Assembly: GCF_018336815.1 (NCBI RefSeq)
Contig: NZ_CP050497.1
Span: forward strand, 434,001-498,000
Source of the DNA: Treponema vincentii
Lineage (GTDB): Bacteria > Spirochaetota > Spirochaetia > Treponematales > Treponemataceae
Length of the DNA: 64,000 nucleotides
Reading direction: 5' to 3'
Shown: piece after piece, positions 46,477 to 56,143 of the stretch
Layout of the letters: each line of letters starts with the position of its first letter
How positions within the stretch are numbered: the stretch's first letter is position 1
Translations under genes and position numbers: made by a program
Notes under the pieces: generated by a model
Told to the model about the DNA's origin: nothing
What the model saw: only the letters and a program-made list of their open reading frames with translations
Databases searched by the model: none

Positions 46477-47171
46477 ACCGGCAGTACCCCATTTGAGCGT
46501 AAAAACAACAGCACAATACCGGCGTAAACCGCCAGCACAAGCACATCGAAAACGGAAAACCGCACGGTTTCGATACACGTTCTGCGCTGCACGTGATCGA
46601 TACCCCTCGTGACAGCAGCTTGTGTAATTTCATCGGAAATTTTTGAAGCGGAAACCAACATCGGTACGTAAATGTATTCCATCGTCTTTATCGGCCGGCG
46701 CAGTACGGCCGGAAAAGACGTCGACAATCCGCGAAGCGCCATCGCTTCTTTTATAAACGTCCACTCTTCCTTCATCGTCGGAAAGTATCTGAGCGTAATG
46801 CTCAAGGCAACGGCAAAACCTTTGGGAATATGCATTTTATACAGAGCCGCCATAAAGCGGCTTACCTGCGTTGTTGCAATCAAAAAATTCCCAAGCATAA
46901 GGCAGGGAATGAGTTTTCTGATGTATACCGAAAACACATAGACAATACTTCCCGCCGTCGCCGACATAAGCGGCACCAACATGTACTGCAGCGCAACAAG
47001 AGCACTGAACAAAAGTCCGTAGGAAAATGCAATTTTCAGCCGTTTTGCCGTACACAGCAAAACAAACGGAAAAACCGCAAACAAACATTCAATGAACAGA
47101 TTGTCGTTCAAAAATACCGTTATGCCGGTAATCGCCAAAATAAACAATTTTGTTCTCGGATCGAGTTTCAT
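46473..47171 (-). CDS. ECF transporter T component (EcfT), second operon
   Basis: A 232-residue EcfT. The start MKLDPRTKLFILAITG was chosen because the ATG at 47171 lies five bases beyond the S-component stop; an upstream ATG would overlap that gene. The coupling region reads ISDEITQAAVTRGIDH, with the Ala/Arg-Gly type motif, and RGLSTSFPAVLRRP lies in the cytoplasmic loop. Five hydrophobic segments are visible. The stop overlaps the ATPase start. With its neighbours it forms a second full importer resembling the operon at 26.7 kb. Confidence 0.9.
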   Translation of the reverse strand: MKLDPRTKLFILAITGITVFLNDNLFIECLFAVFPFVLLCTAKRLKIAFSYGLLFSALVALQYMLVPLMSATAGSIVYVFSVYIRKLIPCLMLGNFLIATTQVSRFMAALYKMHIPKGFAVALSITLRYFPTMKEEWTFIKEAMALRGLSTSFPAVLRRPIKTMEYIYVPMLVSASKISDEITQAAVTRGIDHVQRRTCIETVRFSVFDVLVLAVYAGIVLLFLRSNGVLPV

Positions 47172-47175
47172 ACAA

Positions 47176-47770
47176 CTACACAATACCCGCTTTTTCAAAA
47201 TGCTTGCGCAAAATGCGTTTGCCGATTAAACCGCCGAGGATGGCGCACAGCAGTGTAATTGCAATCATTGCCGGAAGCACCCATACGCTCGTACCGATTG
47301 TGTGAATGATTTGCTCAAAGGCGGCTGTGTTCCCTCTTTTTTTTCATAAAAGCGTCAAATTGTGCGGGAAGCAGCGCCATGGGAACGTATGCGCCGAAGG
47401 GAGCAAGCGCCATTATGCAATATGCGGTAAGATTTTTTTTAAACGACTGAAAATGCCCCGACGCGCAAATACAGTCGGCCGCAATACCGAACAGCACAAA
47501 AAAAAGGCTCATCATCCAAAACATACCGGTGATAAAAAGCAAAATGCCGCCGATAACACCGAGGCAGGTTAATGCGCCGCGCTTCGGAATTTTTGCAACA
47601 TAGAGCATAAAGACGGTACCCGTAAACAGCGCAATACATGCAGGCATTAAAGGAAACGTGAGCGGCGTCATCTGCGCTATGCCGCCGACAACAAAAGCGA
47701 CAACCGAATAAATCAGCGAAAAAATTCCTATCGAAATAAAGTCTTTTGTTTGTAATTTTTTTTGTTCCAT
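47176..47770 (-). pseudogene. ECF S component (Trep_Strep family), frameshifted in poly-A
   Basis: An S component that starts MEQKKLQTKDFISIGIFSLI with AGGAAAGGGGG upstream. The frame stops early at 47315 because of a run of eight A on the coding strand (47337-47344). With seven A it continues as FEQIIHTIGTSVWVLPAMIA and ends LRKHFEKAGIV at 47176, for 197 residues, close to the 205 of the intact relative at 26736. The last part restores the sixth helix and the basic tail. Because eight A is a slippage-prone tract at the start of the last helix, expression could be switched; an error in the sequence is equally possible. Confidence 0.8.
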
Positions 47771-47804
47771 TGCCGCCCCCTTTCCTGTTTTTAGTATTTT
47801 ATAT

Positions 47805-47822
47805 CACTGATATATATCAGTG
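47805..47822. promoter_or_regulatory. 18-bp perfect palindrome upstream of ECF operon 2
   Basis: CACTGATATATATCAGTG is a perfect dyad, followed on the minus strand by GATATAAAAT, a likely -10 region, about 40 bases ahead of the S-component ATG. Its place and symmetry fit an operator. No regulator gene is adjacent. The remaining sequence to 47986 shows nothing else that I can support. Confidence 0.55.
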
Positions 47823-47986
47823 GTATATATTAAACGGAAAAGTTTGTCAAGGACGAACGTTTGGAACAAGGCTAATGGTTCCATACCGATAGAATATTCA
47901 CCTGCAAGCTGAATTGTAACGTCCCCGTTATGCTTTTTTTTGATTCGTGTACGAAACTGCGGTACCATAAGGATGTTAAGCGGCGG

Positions 47987-48328
47987 TTAGCTGTTGTTTC
48001 CATAATAACGAGACAATTTTGAAATGATTATATCTTCAAAATTTCTTCGACCATCAATAATTGTATGAACTATTACTTTGTCTTCCGAAATTTCATACAC
48101 AATTCTATAGTACCCTTGAATTAATTCTCTATATTGTGAAATGCCCTGCCGATCCAATTCAGGAACTATTCTTCCTCGCTTCGGATACTGCTGTAAAGAC
48201 AATACATTTGTTTCAAATTCTGAAACGATATTCTCTACATAATTTGGATTTAAAGAAAAATAATACTCGACAATTTCACTCAAATCATCTTCTGCAAATT
48301 GAGAAACAATAACTTCTTTAATTTCCAA
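47987..48328 (-). CDS. RelE/ParE-type toxin
   Basis: A 113-residue toxin of the RelE/ParE superfamily: an N-terminal helix pair (VSQFAEDDLSEIVEYYFSLN) and a beta-sheet core ending GYYRIVYEISEDKVIVHTII with the conserved Arg and hydrophobic strand, then DGRRNFEDII. It begins with TTG and overlaps the antitoxin gene by 11 bases. RelE members cut mRNA in the ribosome, while ParE members block gyrase; the sequence does not decide between them. Confidence 0.88.
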   Translation of the reverse strand: MEIKEVIVSQFAEDDLSEIVEYYFSLNPNYVENIVSEFETNVLSLQQYPKRGRIVPELDRQGISQYRELIQGYYRIVYEISEDKVIVHTIIDGRRNFEDIIISKLSRYYGNNS

Positions 48329-48602
48329 GCTTGTACTGCCTTCTCAAATTTGCAAAAACTTCCGAAGCCGGTTTAGTTTTTCCGGCTTTTACATCCTTTT
48401 CAGAAAGTTGCATTATTTTCACCAAAGTAAATGCATTCTTCATTTCCTGATACGATTCAACATCAATCAAAACTGCCCGTGATTCCCCATTTTGTGTAAT
48501 GATAAGCGGTTCTTTTCTGTCATTCACAAAATTCATCATATCAGCGGCATTTGTCTTTATGTATGAAATCGGTTTTATACATTCCTGAACATTTGTGCTC
48601 AT
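48318..48602 (-). CDS. Phd/YefM-type antitoxin
   Basis: A 94-residue antitoxin starting MSTNVQECIKPISYIKTNAA with GGAGG five bases upstream. The DNA-binding N-terminal domain carries the Phd/YefM signature KEPLIITQNGESRAVLIDVE and SYQEMKNA. The basic C-terminal tail (KDVKAGKTKPASEVFANLRR) should bind the toxin encoded next. The longer frame upstream has no ribosome site and is rejected. Autoregulation is expected. Confidence 0.92.
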   Translation of the reverse strand: MSTNVQECIKPISYIKTNAADMMNFVNDRKEPLIITQNGESRAVLIDVESYQEMKNAFTLVKIMQLSEKDVKAGKTKPASEVFANLRRQYKLGN

Positions 48603-48781
48603 ACAAGCCTCCAGTCTTTTTATATTGCCATATTTAGACTGATGTTTCAAGGAGGAGCGGGGGCGCTTGAACCGTCGGAAACAGAATCCGGAAAACTCGG
48701 GGTTTGCTGGAAGATTGTCAAGTTTCAGAAAAGAAATTTTAATGGCATCCTTTTTTAGATTCATTCTTTTTGAGTATATTA

Positions 48782-48902
48782 GACCTATTCGATAACTGCG
48801 TTTTCGAATAGGTCGACGAGTTCTAAATCGCACAAATAGTACGATTTAGAACATCGCATTTCAAGGTAACCTGTTTATGAAACGGAAGATTCCGAACAGG
48901 TT
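48782..48902. repeat. Three-hairpin repeat upstream of the RM gene
   Basis: GACCTATTCGA/TCGAATAGGTC (48782-48814), then CGAGTTCTAAATCG/CGATTTAGAACATCG (48817-48857), then AACCTGTT/AACAGGTT (48868-48902). The order long, type 2, short and the CGAGT...ACATCGC edges are the same as in the element inserted at 49169. Confidence 0.75.
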
Positions 48903-48928
48903 TATTAATCAAGTTTTACTGTATCGTT

Positions 48929-48957
48929 TTTACAAACTCGTCCGAGTGTGTTATAAT
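48929..48957 (+). promoter_or_regulatory. Promoter of the restriction-modification gene
   Basis: TTTACA (48929-48934), 17 bases, TATAAT (48952-48957). The leader of about 35 bases has AAGGA ten bases before the ATG at 48999. Confidence 0.75.
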
Positions 48958-48998
48958 GTGTGGCATATTCAAATACGAAAGCGAAGGATGGGTAAACG

Positions 48999-51900
48999 AT
49001 GTCTATTAAGGCAAAAGACATGACGATGGCGGAACGCAAGGAACGTGTGGCGCAGCTGGTAAATCAATTTAAGGCGAATGAGGCGTTTTATCTTTCCAAG
49101 AATTTTGTTGAAAGCGAAGTACGCAATAAGTTTATCGATCCGCTGCTTGAATGTCTGAAATGGGATGTTTAACTTCGGCTGCTAATATAGCGCATCCGAA
49201 GTTAAACGTCGAGTTTTACTTACGTAAAACATCGCAAAATTAATTATGCTTTTTCACTGCGTTGTAAAAGCATAACAATTCAGCAGCCTCGAAATTTGAA
49301 AATTTCTTCGTTGCCGAATTGATAAGGATGTCAAAAACGAGAAAGGAGCGCGGCATGACCGGCAAGAGGTTATTACCGAAGACCGCGTAGTGATGGACGG
49401 GCAGGTGAAGCATCCTGACTATACGCTTTGTTACGGCGGCGAGCGGAAGATGTATGTGGAAGCAAAGCAGCCGAGTGTTGACCTTAGAACAAATCCCGAA
49501 CCGGCGCTGCAGGTGCGGCGGTATGCCTATACCTCAAAGATGCCGATTGCGGTGCTGACGGACTTTCAGGAATTGGCGATTTATGATACGCGAATTAAGC
49601 CGTCGGAAAAAGACACGGCTGCCACTGCCCGCATTGACTATCTGACTTACGATCAGCTCTCTGAAAAATTTGAATCGCTGTATGATAAAATCAGTTGGGA
49701 TGCCGTCGATCTTGGTAAGTTCGATACCTATTACGAAGGGACGAAGGATAAGCGGGGAACGGCGACCGTCGATGATGATATTTTGAATATGATCGAAAAA
49801 TGGCGGATGGTGCTTGCCGAAGATATTGCGCTGCATAATGACGGAATCGATGCATTCAATTTGACAGGTGCTGTGCAGAAAATTATTGACCGGCTGCTTT
49901 TCTTACGGATTTGTGAAGATAAAGAAATTGAAGAAGGTAATCAGCTTAAAAAAATCGCGGAGCAAAAAACGGCTATTTATAAAAATGTACAGCGGCTTTT
50001 TGAAAATGCGAATGCTAAATTCAATGCAGGGTTGTTTGCTTCCGACCAATGGCTTGACGAACTTGCTGTTGCGGATAGAACGCTTATCAGTATTATCAAT
50101 GCGCTCTATTATCCTGAATGTCAGTATGAGTTCAGCGTGCTGCCGGTTGAAATACTCGGTTCCATTTATGAACGCTTTTTGGGAAAGATTATCCGCTTTA
50201 CGCGCAAAACAAAGAACGGGCACAGCATAGAAATTCTTGAAAAGCCGGAAGTACAAAAAGCAGGGGGTGTGTATTATACGCCGCCTTATATCGTTAAATA
50301 CATTGTTGAAAACACAATCGGTAAAAAGCTTGCAGGCAAAACACCTGATGAGGTAAGCCGTTTGCGTTTTGTTGATCCTGCATGCGGTTCGGGGAGTTTT
50401 CTTGTTGGGGCGTATCAGTATTTGCTGGACTGGCACTTGGATTGGTATTATGCGGAAGCGCGGCGGGAGCAGGCGGAGAAGAAGGGGCTTATTTACAAGG
50501 ATGCAGCAACAAAGGAGTATAAGCTGAGTGTCGAAGAGAAAAAACGCATCTTGCTGAACAATATCTACGGTGTGGATATCGACGCACAGGCGGTGGAGGT
50601 AACAAAGCTTTCGCTCTTTTTGAAGCTTTTGGAAAATGAAGGCAAGGCTCTTTCTCCAGGGGGGCAGTCTACACTATTCAAACCGAGCGAAATACAGAAA
50701 CACAAAAAAATTTTACCGGATATGTCACACAATATTAAATGCGGGAACAGCCTTATCGGAACGGATTACTACACGGGCAAGGATTTAACACTGTTCGGCA
50801 TCGAGGAACAACGCAAGGTGAACGCCTTTGACTGGGATGCTCAGTTCCCGGGCATATTTGCAGACGGTGGTTTTGATTGCGTGATTGGGAATCCGCCGTA
50901 TTTGAGAGTGCAGGGACTTCGTGAAAATTATGAAGAGGAAGCAAAATTCTACGAAAAGGAATATAAGGCAGCAACGGGGCGATTTGATTTTTACATTCTT
51001 TTCATTGAAAAAGGATTTAATTTGTTGAATAAAGATGGTATACAGTCTTTTATTCTTCCTCATAAATTTATCAATAGTGATTTTGGAACCGGTATAAGAC
51101 AATTTATTTATGATAATCGTGCTCTAAAGAGCATTGTTCACTTTGAATCGCATCTCGTGTTTAATGCCGCTTCTGTGTATACCTGTATTATTGCGCTTTC
51201 ACATAATAATGATACATTTAGGTTTATTAAGACTAAACCTGAAAAGATAGCTGAAGAATTACATTTTGATGTTTTACCGTTGGATGTCTTGAAAGACAGT
51301 GCCCCTTGGCAGTTAGCATCTTCAGTTGATAATGCCCTTATCGATAAACTGAGATTGCAAAAGTTCACCGTTAAGGATATTTTTCATGGTATATTTCAAG
51401 GAATTGTAAGCGGTGATAATAAAGCATTTTATCTCTCCGATTGTAGATTAGACGAGCAATATATTACTGGTTATAATTCTATAACTGAAACATATATTCA
51501 AATCGAGAAAAGTGTTTGCATGCCTATTCTTACGGGTAAAACTATTAATAGATATAGCTTTATAAATAAAAAGGAGTATATGATTTATCCTTATCATAGT
51601 GCGAATGGGAAAACTATTTTCTATACAGAAAATGAAATGAAAACGAATTTTCCAAAATGCTATGAATATTTCAAATCAATAAAAGCACGTCTTTCAAAAC
51701 GAGGAACTGCCTCTATGAAGTATCCGATATGGTACGCTTTATGGAATGCAAGAAATATGCATATATTGTCCAGTAAAAAAATACTGACACCCGATATTTG
51801 CTTTGGAACTTCAATGTGTTTTGATTCAGAAGGTAAATATTACTACAACGATACTTCGTATGGCTTAATTCTTAATGATAGCAATGATGATAGATATTAT

Positions 51901-52227
51901 GCTTATCTTGCGATATTGAACTCAAAGGTAACATGGTATTTTCTACAAAAGACAGGTGCTTCACTACGTGGCGGTTATTTCCGATTTAAAACAAAATATC
52001 TTGAACCTTTCCCTCTACCGGAATTGAATACAGAACACATCGAAATGCTTACACGGCTTGCAAAATCTATGCTTGATGCACAGGAACAACTGAACAGTGC
52101 AATATCCGATTCTGATAAAAAATTCTTGCAGCAGCGGGTTGACATTTTAGATAAGCAGATAAATACTGTTGTATATGGGCTGTATGGGTTGACGGCTGAT
52201 GAAGTGAAGGTTGTGGAGGGGGAGTAG
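48999..52227 (+). pseudogene. Type IIG restriction-modification enzyme split by a repeat insertion
   Basis: The gene opens MSIKAKDMTMAERKERV at 48999 and reads to LECLKWDV, where a TAA at 49170 enters with an inserted element. Beyond it the frame resumes at 49327 (DVKNEKGARHDRQEV). Without 163 bp the gene encodes 1021 residues. The nuclease core PDY...YVEAK (PD-(D/E)XK) is followed by the methyltransferase motifs DPACGSGSFL and GNPPYLRVQ, and a TaqI-type specificity domain near the end (NSKVTWYFLQKTGASLRGGY). It should methylate adenine and cut nearby. The downstream part has only weak starts (GTG 49390, ATG 49393), lacking the first 80 residues, so activity is doubtful. Confidence 0.88.
49169..49325. 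mobile_element. 157-bp three-hairpin element inserted in the RM gene with 6-bp duplication
   Basis: GGATGT stands on both sides (49163-49168 and 49326-49331). Inside are TTAACTTCGG/CCGAAGTTAA (49169-49205), CGAGTTTTAC/GTAAAACATCG (49210-49234), ATGCTTTT/AAAAGCAT (49246-49273) and an AATTC...GAATT outer stem (49277-49320). It has no coding capacity. Confidence 0.85.
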
Positions 52228-52367
52228 GTGATTACTAAAATTTTAATTTAACATGGTAGCATATTTTATAGAGGATAAAATAATCTGTGCCTATACAATA
52301 ACCAATAGGATGATATACTTTCTGTGTGTATCAAAGTTATTATATATAATTATAGAGGTTATCTTAT

Positions 52368-54675
52368 ATGCAAATTAATATAAAACATTGCAATAATATA
52401 AATGAAGCTTCAATAGAGATAGCTGAAAATCGTTTGAATATAAAATATGCATTAAATGGTACAGGAAAATCTACCATTGCAAAAGCGATTTCTTTGGCTA
52501 TCAAAGGTGCTACTTTAGATATTTTAAGACCATTTAAGTATAAGGATAATCAAAATATAACTCCTTCCATAAGCGGTATTGATAAATTGTCGAAAGTTTT
52601 AATATTTAATGAGGAATACGTAAATACAATTCTTTTTTCAGAAAATAGAATTAATTAAAAACAGTTTCGAAATTTTTATAAAAGACGAAAACTATATAAA
52701 GAATCAAGAGAAAATAGAAGAACTTGTTAATGAAGTTAAAAATTTATTTACACAGAATGAAACAATAAAGGAAATTGGTAAACTATTGCAAAATTTTATA
52801 GATGATTTTAAAGCTACAAAAACTGGATGGGCTGCAAATGGAACCATGGGTAAGGGATTAGCAAAGGGTAATAAATTAGAGAACATACCTACGGGATTAG
52901 AGGTATATGAGCCGTTTTTAAAGAGTGAAAATACTGTAAAATGGTTACAGTGGCATATAACTGGAAATGATTATTTATCTATTGGTAAGTGTTGTCCGTT
53001 TTGTTCTTCTGATAATATAGAAGCTAAAAAGGAAATAATTCAAAAAATAAAAAAAGAATATGAACCAAAATATATTGAACATTTACTGAAAATGATTGAG
53101 TTATTAGAAAAACTATCCATCTTCTTGTCTGATGATGCAAAAACACAAATCAATAAAATAAAGATAAATATTGATGGCATTTCACCTGAGCAAAAGAATT
53201 ATTTGATAGCAGTAAATGGAGAAATAGAAACACTATATAGTAAAATATTAAGTATGCAAAATATAGGATATCAATCTTTTAAAGATATTGATGATATAGT
53301 TGCGACAATATCTTCATTGAAGATTGATCTTCCTCTTTTAAAAAATCTAAATTCTGCGAAAATGGCTGAATCAGTAAGTTCTATAAATGCTGCTATTGAT
53401 GAACTAATCAAGAAAGCTGGAAATTTAAAAGGTAAGATAATAAAACAAAAGAATCTCATAGTAAAAAAAGTGAATTTCTATAAAAAAGATATAAATGATT
53501 TTCTTGAATACGCCGGTTATAACTATAAAGTTGACATGATAGAAAAAGATGAAGAATCTAGACTGGTATTGTACCATAATGAGTTTAATGAAATTATTAC
53601 TTCAGGTTCAGAGACTTTGAGTTATGGCGAAAGAAATGCTTTTGCGTTAATTTTATTCATGTATGATGCAATAAAACAAAAGCCTGATTTAATAATTCTT
53701 GATGATCCTATTTCTTCATTTGATGGGAATAAAAAATTTGCAATACTGAACAAATTATTTATAGGCAAAAAGAACTTTCATGATAAAACAGTACTTTTGC
53801 TATCACATGATTTCAGTGTAGTTATTGATTCAATTTATAATCTTAATGATAAAATAGGCGCAAAAGCATTTTTTTTAGAAAATAAAAATGGACGTATTCT
53901 TGAGAAAGATATAACAAAGTCTGATATTCTATCTTATAAGCAAATAGCTTTGAAAAATATTTCTTCTAAATCGATTTTAACTTCACTTATATATTTAAGA
54001 CGGTTATTTGAATTTGAAAATGAAAAAAATATGGGATATCAATTATTGTCTAACCTATTTCACAAAAGAAATATACCTATTATAAACAAAGGCGAATTAT
54101 TTATCCCAATGACCGAAGGAGAAATAACTAAAGGGGAGAAAGAAATTCAATGCTACATACCTGATTTTACATACAAGAGTGTAATAGGAATTATTAGGAG
54201 TAATGTTAAATTACTTGAAGCTTATCATAATACCTCTGTAGGATATGAAAAACTTCAATGTTATCGTTTGTTAAATTTAGAAAATCCTGAAGATGGTAAT
54301 TTTGAAGATAAGCAGATCAAAGAAATTGATAATGTGTTTAAAAAATTCATAAATGAAACATTTCATATAGAAAATGATTATTTATTTCAAATAAATCCAA
54401 TTGAATATGAGCTCATACCTGAGTATATCTTAAATAAATGTGATGACGGAATAAAAGATCATGATAGGATAAACTTAACTGATGAAATCAAAAATCCTAT
54501 TCAAGGCGATGATAAAGATGATAAAATAGAAGTTGATAGTTCACAAGATAAAATTCATGAAGTTATCGAGCAACATCTTGGAGATATGATAACGGAAAGA
54601 TCTGCAAGACAAAAGAAAAAAACAGAAAAGGAACAAACCAATAAAATGCAATTAACTTTATTTAATGATATATAG
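52368..54675 (+). pseudogene. AAA ATPase with zinc-hook motif (RloC/PrrC-like), frameshifted
   Basis: An SMC-like ATPase. Walker A is ALNGTGKSTIAKAI near residue 32. The frame breaks at about 52645; deleting one base turns SENRIN-stop into SENELIKNSF and gives 768 residues. A CPFCSS motif inside a coiled coil (about residue 230) resembles the zinc hook of Rad50 and RloC. The ABC signature SGSETLSYGERNAFALI and Walker B DLIILDDPISSFDG follow, with LLLSHD as the H-loop. The C-terminal part has LRRLFEFENE and LFHKRN, which could be a nuclease-like site as in RloC, but this is uncertain. It is AT-rich and sits beside the RM gene, which suggests a defence function. Confidence 0.78.
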
Positions 54676-55105
54676 CTAATTGGTTTGAAATAACAATAAA
54701 AATCAATCATACTGGCTAATATTGCATATAGTAGAGACTTAAAACTGGGCGCAATCAGCACGTAAAGGAAGGATATAATGTGGGGCAAGCGACACCGGTG
54801 TTTAAAGTATATATCTGTACGGTTATCCGCTGGGTCGAGCAATGTAAAAAACTAGGGATGTAAAAATAAAGTACGCGAGCACTCCAATAAGAAAATTAAT
54901 CCTGAAAACTGATTGTGATGTGCAAAAGAAATCTGATGCATACTTAAAATAAATTGTACAACAGTTCCACTGCGATCTTGAATCGATTAAGAAAAGTCAG
55001 TGTTATGCGAAAAAAGAGTAGTTTTATAAAAAACAAAAGCCTGAAAAGTAAAGATATACAACTGGAAAAGTTTATATATCAATATTAACACACAGTATCC
55101 CCTCA

Positions 55106-55192
55106 ATGTCCTACGAAACAATTATCAAACAAGTAAAAATGCTACCGGACCCGCTCCTAAACATCTGTCTCGGCATTCATCAAACTGCTTGA
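55106..55192 (+). pseudogene. Decayed antitoxin gene
   Basis: MSYETIIKQVKMLPDPLLN is clearly related to MSYETMVEQIKTVPQECL of the antitoxin at 8486. The frame ends at TGA 55190; shifted by one, it goes on as FIKLLEAAQCNFTENLAGHA. The stretch from 54676 to 55105 is AT-rich and holds no gene that I can support. Confidence 0.6.
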
Positions 55193-55327
55193 GGCTGCGC
55201 AATGCAATTTTACTGAAAACCTCGCCGGTCACGCAAAGCCTAAAAACAAACAAGCTTTTTTTGCATGAGCCGGAAAACTGTACCTCGATCAGAACGTAGT
55301 TAGCGAACTACGCGAGGTAAGCTTGAT

Positions 55328-55399
55328 ATGATTTTGGCAGACACAAATAGTATCATAGGATTGCTGTTTGGTTATTCTCCTTTGTTCTTTATCCAATAG
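55328..55399 (+). pseudogene. Truncated VapC remnant
   Basis: MILADTNSIIGLLFGY is a PIN-domain opening with its D-T-N. It stops after 23 residues and overlaps the end of the gene on the other strand. Together with 55106-55192 it marks a lost toxin-antitoxin pair. A hairpin GTAGTT/AACTAC lies between the two at about 55296. Confidence 0.6.
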
Positions 55400-56022
55400 T
55401 CGCAGTCTTCATATCCTTCGGCAACGGTATGTTCCCTGTAAAGAGTGCCGCCGAAATGTTCCATCACCGCCTTGTCCGTTTCGCAAAAATACGGCATCAA
55501 TTCACCGTATCCATTCTTTTTTGCAAAATCGGCGATGGGACACCCAACCAGGTGAATACTGATTCCTTGTTTGTGATGCAGCGGATTTATTTTCATTCCC
55601 CATGTATTGTTCCATGAGCCGTCTTCTTTGTGCTTGTTCAGCTTCTTTGCCCTGAGTGAGAAAAGCCCGTGGAAAAGCGCTTGCACCAGCCTGTTGTTAA
55701 GATTGAACCGAGAAAGCTGACCGCCTTTTTTATCGCCGATCATCATACCATAACACATATTCGTAATTTCATCGGGTGACATACTGCGGTTCATACATTC
55801 ATAATACGCAAAAGCCGACAGCGCACCGTAAAAGTTTTTCGACATCGGATTGTCTTTGCCTCCGATACTCGGTGCATCATGTGCAAACTTTTCGTAGATT
55901 TCAATAATCTCCCGATACTTCTTTTCCGCCTCATCCGGTGGGAATTTCTTATTCAGTTCATTCCTGATCCAATCCGCAGACATTTGTGGAATTTCAAAAA
56001 TCTTCTCAGCTGTCATTTTCAT
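55372..56022 (-). CDS. ATC-hydrolase-family protein
   Basis: A 216-residue (214 if the second ATG is used) protein of the L-2-amino-thiazoline-4-carboxylic acid hydrolase family. The cysteine-rich core VGCPIADFAKKNGYGELMPY and the end FGGTLYREHTVAEGYEDCDY match the family pattern also seen in the fusion at 44362. The first member known converts a thiazoline to cysteine precursors; most homologues are uncharacterised. AAGGAG is seven bases from the second ATG (56016), which is the better start. It is the second ATC hydrolase in the window and is not next to a transporter. Confidence 0.8.
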   Translation of the reverse strand: MKMTAEKIFEIPQMSADWIRNELNKKFPPDEAEKKYREIIEIYEKFAHDAPSIGGKDNPMSKNFYGALSAFAYYECMNRSMSPDEITNMCYGMMIGDKKGGQLSRFNLNNRLVQALFHGLFSLRAKKLNKHKEDGSWNNTWGMKINPLHHKQGISIHLVGCPIADFAKKNGYGELMPYFCETDKAVMEHFGGTLYREHTVAEGYEDCDYWIKNKGE

Positions 56023-56062
56023 TCTCCTTTCGCATAAGCGCCGATTAATAAGATTTCACGGT

Positions 56063-56143
56063 ACTGCCATCCTTGGCAGTTCTGGTCGAATAGTATCAAT
56101 TTTTCCGCGGGGAGATTAAAAAAAACGACCTGATGCGTTTACT
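56063..56143. mobile_element. Half MITE-like element with hexaloop hairpin
   Basis: ACTGCC-ATCCTT-GGCAGT (56063-56080) is followed by TCTGGTCGAATAGT, CAATTTTTCCGCGGGG and CCTGATGCGTTTAC (56129-56142). The right half matches copy B (26535-26616). The left half is missing. The end overlaps the 3' end of the 2H phosphoesterase gene. Confidence 0.72.

Noticed and set aside
47960-47990. Second attC site near GTTAAGC/GGTTAGCT before the RelE pair
   Set aside because: One core fits GTTRRRY, but no matching RYYYAAC core or inner L boxes could be found upstream.
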